9,772 nucleotides of DNA from ASMP01 sp035282925 (GTDB taxonomy: Archaea; Nanobdellota; Nanobdellia; Pacearchaeales; GW2011-AR1), in contig DATEUW010000013.1 in the NCBI GenBank assembly GCA_035282925.1, positions 1-9,772 of the forward strand, in the 5' to 3' direction. The stretch's first letter is position 1. The number at the start of each line of letters is the position of its first letter. Of this stretch, positions 1-4,240 are shown one piece after another. The position numbers and the translations under genes were made by a program. The notes under the pieces were generated by a model. That model was given only the letters and a program-made list of their open reading frames with translations. It searched no databases and was not told where the DNA came from.

Positions 1-192
1 AACGTTGATTCCGAGAGCATGACCTACTACATTCCTGCAGGCGGGGAAAAAAGGTTTTCTCTCAAAGATGTTTCTCCACCGAGGTATAAATACGGGGCGT
101 GGTGGTATAATGTGGAGTCATTGACAAAAATACCTGAAAATGTTGATTATGATTACAATTACAACAGGCCATCCTATTCTTATTCATATTAG
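1..192 (+). CDS. C-terminal fragment of an unidentified protein with a Tyr-rich tail
   Basis: The frame is open from the first base and stops with TAG at 190-192, giving 63 residues; the start lies outside the window. I do not recognise the family. The fragment has many aromatic residues, including a YKYGAWWYNVE segment in the middle, and it ends in a low-complexity tail in which Tyr alternates with Asp, Asn and Ser (DYDYNYNRPSYSYSY). There is no membrane segment in the visible part. A Tyr/Asn/Ser-rich tail is often seen in extracellular or disordered C-termini, but that is only a hint. An AT-rich spacer with TATA-like sequence follows, so the next small gene probably has its own promoter. 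Being open to the window edge with a clean stop makes it likely to be coding, though a fragment of this size cannot be proved so by eye. Confidence 0.6.
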   Translation, partial: NVDSESMTYYIPAGGEKRFSLKDVSPPRYKYGAWWYNVESLTKIPENVDYDYNYNRPSYSYSY

Positions 193-233
193 GCAAAACA
201 CCGAAGGCAAAAGCTATATTTCTGCGCACAGAA

Positions 234-264
234 ATATTTAAAAACTGCATTTTTCTTTAAAATT
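234..264 (+). promoter_or_regulatory. TATA elements upstream of small acidic gene
   Basis: Two archaeal TATA-like stretches lie here: ATATTTAAAA around 235-244 and CTTTAAAATT at 255-264. The second would place transcription start near 283-287. That would leave a short leader containing GAGGT at 290-294, seven bases before the ATG at 302. Which of the two is used cannot be told by eye. Confidence 0.4.
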
Positions 265-301
265 CAGCAAACAAACCGAGGTGAAAAAGAGGTTGGCAAA
301 A

Positions 302-400
302 ATGAAGAACGTTGAAACTGTTGAGGAGACTGAGGATGAAGACGGGCTTGACGAGCTTGATGAGGCCATAGAGGATCTGGAACTCGATGAAGCCCCTTAA
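302..400 (+). CDS. Very small acidic protein (32 aa), function unknown
   Basis: The ATG at 302 is preceded by GAGGT (290-294), a Shine-Dalgarno match to the archaeal 16S 3' end at good spacing. The product begins MKN and then is almost entirely acidic (VEETEDEDGLDELDEAIEDLELDEAP), ending at TAA 398-400. An in-frame GTG at 281 would add a basic extension (VKKRLAK), giving 39 residues, but it overlaps another SD-like GAGGTG rather than following one. The stop overlaps the stop of the convergent metalloprotease gene at a shared TTAA. The Asp/Glu-Leu periodicity suggests one amphipathic acidic helix. I do not recognise a family. A second small gene at 1491-1631 has a similar lysine-then-acid layout and also contains MKN. 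It could be non-coding low-complexity sequence, but the TATA, SD and stop make a small gene plausible. Confidence 0.5.
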   Translation: MKNVETVEETEDEDGLDELDEAIEDLELDEAP

Positions 401-1308
401 TTTTTGTAGTTCAGTATAGCTTCATTATTCTCTTTATCCAATTCTTCAAAATTCGTTTTTATAGAAAATCTCAGTTCATCTATGCTTTTCTGGAGAATGA
501 AAATATTGCTGATAAATATGCTCCTTCCGTGCCCTATATCCAAGGGCTCGGACTCAATCTCTTTGACAAGTTCTCCGTCTGCGTAAATTTCTACCTTTGC
601 TCCTGAAGAATCCTTTATCCCCTGGTTTCTTATTGTAAAGTTCAAATCGAGATATCTTCCGCTCATCGTGGCAGAAACATTCTCAAATGCTAAGTCCGGA
701 AGGCTCTGGAAAGAATAAAGCTCATTTATCATGTCCGAAATGTCCTGGCCTATGGTCTGGCTGCACTTGCTTACAGGATACATTATGTTGTTCGGATTTT
801 CAGAATGATCAAAACCAAGGGCATGGAGGAGCTCGTGAATCCCGACGTTCGGATTTTCGCATTTCGATTCTCTTATGAGAGTTATTGCTCCTTTCTGGAT
901 GACATTGAAATATCCTGCCTTTGTGATATTTATCGGGCCGCCCTCTCCGGCAATGAACAGGTCTCCCTCGAACCTTGTTTTGCTGTCGCAGGTCACTGAA
1001 ATTTCCTCATTATTATTTACAGAATAAAAATTAATTATTGTCAGGTTATCTATCATATCAAATGCCGTTTCCATTTCATCAGCCTTTTGCAGGGTGCATC
1101 CCTGAATTCTGTATGATATGTCCTTGCTTGGATACCTCATGTTCTCATAAAACTGCATGCTCTCGTTTCCGTAGCTGTTCAGGCTGAAATTGGAATTTTT
1201 TGGAGAAAAGGTGAAGTCAATGGTTTCAAGCGGAAAGACCCAGTAAAAAAACAGGAGCAGGACTAAAAAAACAGCAATTACAGAGACAAGAATGCTTTTC
1301 CACCCCAT
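397..1308 (-). CDS. Membrane-anchored matrixin-like zinc metalloprotease with CARDB domain
   Basis: This 303-residue protein starts with a hydrophobic segment (about residues 5-25) that is a signal anchor or uncleaved signal, so the rest should be outside the cytoplasm. Residues 158-168 read HELLHALGFDH, the metzincin zinc-binding motif HExxHxxGxxH with all three His and the catalytic Glu159. It is followed at about 175-178 by IMYP, supplying the Met-turn. This combination is typical of matrixin/archaemetzincin-like peptidases. Four Cys (71, 107, 150, 182) lie in the exported catalytic part and could form disulfides. From about residue 203 to the end is a beta-rich module with PDLAFENVS, LNFTIRNQG and AKVEIYADGELV segments, matching the CARDB adhesion-like Ig-fold. 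A TATA at 1331-1339 lies 26 bases from the ATG, predicting a leaderless message. No prodomain Cys-switch motif is evident. The substrate is unknown; a cell-surface or partner-cell protein is an inference. Confidence 0.85.
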   Translation of the reverse strand: MGWKSILVSVIAVFLVLLLFFYWVFPLETIDFTFSPKNSNFSLNSYGNESMQFYENMRYPSKDISYRIQGCTLQKADEMETAFDMIDNLTIINFYSVNNNEEISVTCDSKTRFEGDLFIAGEGGPINITKAGYFNVIQKGAITLIRESKCENPNVGIHELLHALGFDHSENPNNIMYPVSKCSQTIGQDISDMINELYSFQSLPDLAFENVSATMSGRYLDLNFTIRNQGIKDSSGAKVEIYADGELVKEIESEPLDIGHGRSIFISNIFILQKSIDELRFSIKTNFEELDKENNEAILNYKN

Positions 1309-1330
1309 TTAATGAAAAAACAAGGCACCG

Positions 1331-1339
1331 TATATAAAT
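1331..1339 (-). promoter_or_regulatory. TATA box of the metalloprotease gene
   Basis: On the minus strand this reads TTTATATA, centred about 26 bases upstream of the ATG at 1308. It places transcription start at or next to the start codon, with no SD sequence between. Confidence 0.6.
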
Positions 1340-1490
1340 TTGTGGATGAAAATTGTTAAAATAGATATGGAACTGGTAAAATTAAGTTAAATATAAATGT
1401 ATTTTCCTGTTTTAAAATGATTTTTCCAACTTAATGAATATAATTAAATAAAAATAACAAAAGAGAAAAATTAAGGTGAATTAAGATGAT

Positions 1491-1631
1491 TCAGTAACTT
1501 TCTTCTTCAAGGTCATCGAATCCTTCATCAGATTCTTCATCACCAGCCAATCCTTTATCCTCTTCTTTTTCACCTTCGGATAAGTCTTCACCTTTCTTTT
1601 TTTTGTTTTTCATTTTAACCTTCCTGGGCAT
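1491..1631 (-). CDS. Small lysine-then-acid protein (46 aa), function unknown
   Basis: The ATG at 1629-1631 begins a 46-residue protein that stops at TGA (1491-1493). The N-terminus is strongly basic (MPRKVKMKNKKKKG). The remainder is acidic (EGEKEEDKG, DEESDEGFDDLEEESY), so charge is split along the chain and disorder is likely. A TATA (CTTTAAAAAAC on the minus strand, 1651-1661) lies 26 bases upstream of this ATG, favouring a leaderless start here. An internal ATG at 1611-1613, preceded by AGGAAGGT, could be an alternative start giving MKNKKKK. I do not recognise the family. Its composition resembles that of the small gene at 302-400. The spacing suggests a unit separate from the GTPase gene upstream (73-base gap containing its own TATA). 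Confidence 0.5.
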   Translation of the reverse strand: MPRKVKMKNKKKKGEDLSEGEKEEDKGLAGDEESDEGFDDLEEESY

Positions 1632-1650
1632 CAAGATATACCAATTGCGG

Positions 1651-1661
1651 GTTTTTTAAAG
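1651..1661 (-). promoter_or_regulatory. TATA box of the small charged-protein gene
   Basis: The minus strand reads CTTTAAAAAAC, centred 26 bases upstream of the ATG at 1631. It lies in the 73-base gap after the GTPase stop codon, implying independent transcription of the small gene. Confidence 0.5.
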
Positions 1662-1704
1662 ATTTTGGTTCAGGAAAACATGCATTTTTAATTTATAAGC
1701 GCCA

Positions 1705-2550
1705 TTATCTTTTCTTAATCCTTATTTTTCCTTCCTGCCATTCCTTCAGGACAAATCTTGCGGTTTTGTCTTTATCCACAATCCCGCCTTTCAGCAAAAA
1801 ATTCTTTTTCCTTCCAAGCATTTCAAGAAGTATTTCAGAATCATTGTTTGAATTTATTTTGTAATGTTCTTCCAGTATTCTTGGAAATTCCCTTGCCAAT
1901 TCATCAATAGCCTGCTCTGGATTCTTAATCTGGCTGTGGCTTCTGGCGCCTAATTTGGCATTTTTGCTCATTACTCTTGAATCAGAAGAGGAATATTCTT
2001 TCTGGGGAATTACTCCAGGGCTGTCTAAAAGAGTTATTTCTCCTGAAAGCCTGAGTTTTTGGATGCCTTTTGTAAATCCTGCGTCAGCCCCTGTTCCTGC
2101 AGAGCTTCTGCCAATTAAGAGATTGATTAGCGAGGATTTTCCTGTATTCGGATATCCGATAACTCCCACCATCACTTTTCCTTCTTTTCCCAATTCACTT
2201 TTAGGGATATCTGAAGCCATTATCTTTATCCTGTCTCTCAAATTTTTTATTCCTTTCCTGTTTGTGCACGAAACAATTACGTTTGGAGAAGGAAGATTTT
2301 CCATCTCAGGATTAAGGTCTGACTTGTTTATGACATATATTATTTTCTTATTTTGCTCCATTATCTCCTTTTCCAGCTCCTTGTTTCTCGTTTCCTCAAC
2401 AAATCTTGCATCAAGAACTTCCAGGATAATCTGCGACTGCTCAAGAATTTTTTTCAGGAGATTTGGGTATTTCTGCCTTTGCTTTTTGGCATTTTTAGGA
2501 TTTCTTGCCCTTCCTGTATGCCTGCTTGAAAATAAATATTTTACCCTCAT
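1705..2550 (-). CDS. Circularly permuted GTPase, YlqF/RbgA-like ribosome biogenesis factor
   Basis: The 281-residue product has the GTPase motifs in permuted order: G4 NKSD (75-78), G5 SCT (94-96), G1/Walker A GYPNTGKSS (132-140), G2 Thr160 in GFTKG, and G3 DSPG (176-179). The order G4-G5-G1-G2-G3 defines the circularly permuted YlqF/YawG/MTG1 group, whose studied members act in large ribosomal subunit assembly. The basic N-terminus (RHTGRARNPKNAKKQRQKY) and the C-terminal Lys/Arg-rich end (EGKIRIKKR) fit rRNA contact. A C-terminal segment of about 90 residues after G3 carries a small helical domain. All catalytic motifs appear intact. A TATA at 2571-2579 sits about 25 bases from the ATG, so the message is probably leaderless. 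It is transcribed alone, with no linked ribosomal protein gene on the same strand. The exact orthologue (RbgA, YqeH-like or Nog2-like) is uncertain, but the permuted class is clear. Confidence 0.9.
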   Translation of the reverse strand: MRVKYLFSSRHTGRARNPKNAKKQRQKYPNLLKKILEQSQIILEVLDARFVEETRNKELEKEIMEQNKKIIYVINKSDLNPEMENLPSPNVIVSCTNRKGIKNLRDRIKIMASDIPKSELGKEGKVMVGVIGYPNTGKSSLINLLIGRSSAGTGADAGFTKGIQKLRLSGEITLLDSPGVIPQKEYSSSDSRVMSKNAKLGARSHSQIKNPEQAIDELAREFPRILEEHYKINSNNDSEILLEMLGRKKNFLLKGGIVDKDKTARFVLKEWQEGKIRIKKR

Positions 2551-2570
2551 TTTCTCAGAAAGATGCTTGG

Positions 2571-2579
2571 GTTTATAAG
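2571..2579 (-). promoter_or_regulatory. TATA box of the GTPase gene
   Basis: On the minus strand CTTATAAAC is centred about 25 bases upstream of the ATG at 2550, consistent with a leaderless transcript. Confidence 0.6.
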
Positions 2580-2589
2580 AGTTTTATTG

Positions 2590-2618
2590 AAAAACGCCCC
2601 AACCGAGAGACTCGGGGG
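2590..2618 (-). terminator. Hairpin plus T-run downstream of the orphan gene
   Basis: Reading the minus strand, CCGAG (2615-2611) pairs with CTCGG (2607-2603) across a TCT loop. After a TT bulge, CCC (2618-2616) can pair with GGG in 2600-2597. TTTTT follows at 2594-2590. This has the form of an intrinsic terminator for the gene ending at 2659, placed before the GTPase promoter. The 3' arm is also the 12-base match to the tRNA-Asp 3' end, so the hairpin may be a remodelled tRNA T-arm. Confidence 0.45.
2594..2605 (-). repeat. Distal copy of tRNA-Asp 3' end (candidate att-like repeat)
   Basis: The 12 bases ACGCCCCAACCG are identical to 3146-3157, which is the 3' acceptor strand plus discriminator of the tRNA-Asp gene and the first bases of its T-stem. 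Both copies are in the same orientation, 552 bases apart, with the distal copy on the 3' side of the tRNA. That is the layout left by site-specific integration into a tRNA 3' end. The match is short and no integrase gene is present, so this is a candidate only. Confidence 0.4.
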
Positions 2619-2658
2619 AGTTTAAGAGTTTAGTAAGAAAATTGGGTGGAAAAACAGA

Positions 2659-3072
2659 TTAAGCGTGTTTAACGTCAAATCTATAACTTCCATCAGATGT
2701 TGGTGAAAAATAGATTATATGTGTGGATATTAGTCTAGAAAATATTTTATCCATAAGGCTACTATGTGAATAGTGGCTATTTGTCCAGCGTCCCTTTCTA
2801 TCAATAGTTGTTGGGAATTCTTTTTGGGATAAATCTCCTAATTCTTCCTGAGAGTAAATTGGAACACTTAGTTCATATCGTAAGGGTTTTTTTAAAAAAA
2901 TTTCACTGCCAAGAAAATTATATATCTTTTCTTCAATACCAAGAAATCTTCCCATAAAATATATTCTATTTTTCAAAGTCTTTAATAATCCTTGAGTATG
3001 TTCATTCTTGGAAGGATTCTCTCCTTCCATTTGTTTCAATTTTTCCTGTATAGGATCCTTAAACCTTTTCAT
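2659..3072 (-). CDS. Orphan protein (137 aa) downstream of tRNA-Asp
   Basis: I do not recognise this protein. The N-terminal third (MKRFKDPIQEKLKQMEGENPS onward) is charged and looks helical. Residues about 30-60 form further helix with hydrophobic spacing. The middle (about 65-95) is probably beta/loop with ELSVPIYSQEELGD. The end has a helix (SSLMDKIFSRLIS) followed by a short strand-turn-strand, IIYFSPTSDGSYRFDV. A helix followed by a beta-hairpin could be part of a winged helix, but the evidence is too thin for a call. There is no signal peptide or membrane segment. Its TATA lies near 3106-3114 and a perfect palindrome at 3093-3106 sits between TATA and start, suggesting possible regulation. 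It lies between the tRNA-Asp gene and a partial repeat of the tRNA 3' end, so it may be cargo of a small integrated element. By eye its sequence looks more AT-rich than neighbouring housekeeping genes. Confidence 0.65.
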   Translation of the reverse strand: MKRFKDPIQEKLKQMEGENPSKNEHTQGLLKTLKNRIYFMGRFLGIEEKIYNFLGSEIFLKKPLRYELSVPIYSQEELGDLSQKEFPTTIDRKGRWTNSHYSHSSLMDKIFSRLISTHIIYFSPTSDGSYRFDVKHA

Positions 3073-3092
3073 TTTAATTTTTCTAAATTTTC

Positions 3093-3106
3093 AGGAATAT
3101 ATTCCT
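3093..3106. promoter_or_regulatory. Perfect 14-bp palindrome, candidate operator
   Basis: AGGAATATATTCCT is its own reverse complement. It abuts the TATA (TTTATAAG on the minus strand, about 3106-3113) and lies 20-34 bases upstream of the orphan gene start at 3072. Binding of a dimeric regulator here would cover the transcription start. The AT-rich setting makes short palindromes common, but 14 perfect bases in a promoter are notable. Confidence 0.4.
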
Positions 3107-3114
3107 TATAAACT
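3105..3114 (-). promoter_or_regulatory. TATA box of the orphan gene
   Basis: The minus strand reads GTTTATAAGG, roughly 36-38 bases upstream of the ATG at 3072. This would give a leader of about ten bases, slightly longer than for most genes in the window. No SD sequence is visible before the ATG. Confidence 0.45.
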
Positions 3115-3145
3115 TTATCGTTTTGTGTTACTTTAAAGTTAATAC

Positions 3146-3157
3146 ACGCCCCAACCG
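3146..3157 (-). repeat. tRNA-Asp 3' terminal 12-mer, proximal repeat copy
   Basis: This is the tRNA-side copy of the direct repeat also found at 2594-2605. It spans one base past the discriminator, the acceptor 3' strand and the start of the T-stem, the classic integration target of archaeal and bacterial tyrosine recombinases. Confidence 0.4.
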
Positions 3158-3218
3158 GGAATCGGACCCGGATCTATACCGTGACAGGGTATCGTCATAG
3201 CCATTAGACCATTGAGGC
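3147..3218 (-). tRNA. tRNA-Asp: tRNA-Asp (GTC anticodon)
   Basis: The reverse complement folds as a 72-base cloverleaf. The acceptor stem is GCCTCAA with TTGGGGC, with one G-U pair at 4-69. The D-arm is GTCT/TGAC with G18G19 and A14/A21, and its innermost pair is a U-U mismatch. The anticodon stem is ATACC/GGTAT with loop CTGTCAC, giving anticodon GTC for Asp. The variable loop has four bases. The T-stem is CCGGG/CCCGG with loop TCCGATT. The discriminator is G73, the expected Asp identity base. CCA is not encoded (TGT follows), as in many archaea, so it must be added by the CCA-adding enzyme. No intron is seen. An oddity is C at position 55, where U (made into pseudouridine) is nearly universal. 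The first TATA upstream on its strand is at about 3242-3250. Confidence 0.93.
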
Positions 3219-3241
3219 TTGAATTAAAATAAGGGAATTTG

Positions 3242-3250
3242 TTTTTAAAG
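3242..3250 (-). promoter_or_regulatory. TATA box of tRNA-Asp
   Basis: CTTTAAAAA on the minus strand is centred about 28 bases upstream of the tRNA 5' end (3218), placing transcription start a few bases before the mature end, with RNase P trimming expected. Confidence 0.5.
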
Positions 3251-3291
3251 ATTGCTATATCAATCTTTTTATTGTTGCTCTTCTTCACATA

Positions 3292-3302
3292 AAAATTTAA
3301 AT
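3292..3302 (+). promoter_or_regulatory. TATA box of the 133-aa orphan gene
   Basis: AAAATTTAAAT is centred about 27 bases upstream of the ATG at 3325, which supports that ATG over an in-frame TTG at 3307. Confidence 0.5.
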
Positions 3303-3324
3303 ATGATTGCTGCTGATTTTGTTC

Positions 3325-3726
3325 ATGACACTTGCATATTTATTTCTTGGAAGACCACAAAATCAGAAAGAATTTGACAGAGAAATGAAAAGAAAAAAGA
3401 TTTGCAGTTTAAATATTGCAATGGGTTATTCTGAAGATAGTTCTAATGGTAGAAGGTCAATAACATATTTTCCAGTGTTGCAGGCAGGCGGAATTGAAAT
3501 GGAACTTATGGATTCGTCAAAAATAGTTACAGAGGTTCCTAATGAAAGAACAGAGGTAAAAGAGATACATGCACAGAATGAAACTTTTAAAGAAATGTTG
3601 TCTCTTGCCCGCCAATATCGGGAGGGGGGCTTTACTGTAACTCTTATTGGCAAACCTTCTGAAGATGCAAGAAAGGAATTTGAGGTTAATCAATCAATGC
3701 GAATGGCAACATTTGATCCAGACTAA
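3325..3726 (+). CDS. Orphan protein (133 aa), function unknown
   Basis: The frame is also open to an upstream TTG (3307), but the TATA near 3292-3302 sits about 27 bases before ATG 3325, so I choose that start (MTLAYLFLGRPQNQKEF). The short hydrophobic start could be a weak signal or simply a core strand; it is too short for a confident membrane call. The rest is soluble and mixed alpha/beta. It has an early charged helix (KEFDREMKRKK), a strand with a single Cys (KICSLNIAMGY), a middle segment ITYFPVLQAGGIEMELM, a helix (NETFKEMLSLARQYREGG) and a strand FTVTLIGKPS, then a charged tail. I see no catalytic motif and do not recognise the family. The helix, Gly turn and strand followed by GKPS near the end resemble a Rossmann-like unit, but this is weak. 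It is followed after 59 bases by a separately promoted methyltransferase gene. Confidence 0.65.
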   Translation: MTLAYLFLGRPQNQKEFDREMKRKKICSLNIAMGYSEDSSNGRRSITYFPVLQAGGIEMELMDSSKIVTEVPNERTEVKEIHAQNETFKEMLSLARQYREGGFTVTLIGKPSEDARKEFEVNQSMRMATFDPD

Positions 3727-3755
3727 AATTTTCCAGTTTTATCCTCAACACGAAT

Positions 3756-3766
3756 TTTTATATATG
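3756..3766 (+). promoter_or_regulatory. TATA box of the methyltransferase gene
   Basis: TTTTTATATAT is centred about 25 bases upstream of ATG 3786, predicting a leaderless transcript separate from the upstream orphan gene. Confidence 0.6.
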
Positions 3767-3785
3767 ATAATTCACTAAATGTAAA

Positions 3786-4223
3786 ATGAGACTAAGGCCC
3801 CCGATTATCGGACTGTTTTTGATAATTCTTTCAATGATTTTACATTTTTGGGTTCCAATTAAAAAAATAATCGTCTTTCCTTATAGTTTACTAGGAATCG
3901 TTGGAATTGTTTTGGGTTTGGGGATTGTCTTGTGGGGTAAGGAAACATTTCAGAGGCTTGGCACTTCTGTGAGATTTGAAAAACCCAAAAAATTAGTGAT
4001 GTCTGGTCCCTATAGATCCACCAGAAACCCTATTTATCTAGGATATATAATAATATTATTAGGAATTTCTGTTTTGCTTGGCAGTATAATAGCCTTTGTC
4101 TCTCCTGTTACATTTTTCTTAATACTGAATTTTGTTATTATCCCTTTTGAAGAAAGATGGCTGGAAAAAATATTTAGAAAGAAATATGAAAAATACAAAA
4201 AGCAAGTGAGAAGATGGGTATAA
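3786..4223 (+). CDS. ICMT/PEMT-family integral membrane methyltransferase
   Basis: This is a 145-residue membrane protein with hydrophobic segments at about residues 6-22, 30-50, 83-100 and 102-120. The diagnostic region is residues 74-86 (GPYRSTRNPIYLG), matching the GPYxxxRHPxYxG-type signature of isoprenylcysteine carboxyl methyltransferase and phospholipid methyltransferase-like enzymes. It is followed by EERWL (122-126) and YEKYKKQVRRW (134-144), the conserved C-terminal part that helps form the SAM site. The His usual in RHP is Asn here (RNP), which also occurs in prokaryotic members. Known family members methylate prenylcysteine carboxylates or lipid amines; prokaryotic homologues are mostly uncharacterised and the substrate here cannot be deduced. 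Length is typical for short prokaryotic members. It has its own TATA and is convergent with serS, with 17 bases between the stop codons. Confidence 0.85.
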   Translation: MRLRPPIIGLFLIILSMILHFWVPIKKIIVFPYSLLGIVGIVLGLGIVLWGKETFQRLGTSVRFEKPKKLVMSGPYRSTRNPIYLGYIIILLGISVLLGSIIAFVSPVTFFLILNFVIIPFEERWLEKIFRKKYEKYKKQVRRWV

Positions 4224-4240
4224 AATAAAGGAGAAGCATC

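Noticed and set aside
1313..1360. 15-codon + strand frame starting MKKQGTVY in the matrixin promoter region
   Set aside because: It is very short, has no TATA or ribosome-binding site on its strand, and overlaps the matrixin promoter.
1379..1437. 8-bp inverted repeat ATTAAGTT/AACTTAAT with a loop of about 40 bases in the spacer between the matrixin and small acidic genes
   Set aside because: It is short, all but two bases are A/T, and it is far apart in a very AT-rich spacer. Chance occurrence is expected and no T-run or promoter is placed to use it.
1955..2578. Long + strand open frame (about 207 codons) opposite the permuted GTPase gene
   Set aside because: It is an antisense shadow: the GTPase motifs are unmistakable on the minus strand, and the + frame encodes a hydrophobic, Phe/Ser-rich sequence with no motif and no sensible promoter.
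2572..2632. Near-direct repeat of TAAGAGTTT (at about 2576 and 2624)
   Set aside because: It is nine AT-rich bases, one copy being the GTPase TATA region. Too short to separate from chance.
2590..3218. Split or permuted tRNA gene, as known from Nanoarchaeum and some algae, to explain the distal tRNA-like fragment
   Set aside because: The tRNA-Asp at 3147-3218 is complete, and the distal fragment has only an acceptor 3' strand and a stem with a three-base loop, with no anticodon half or matching 5' half nearby.
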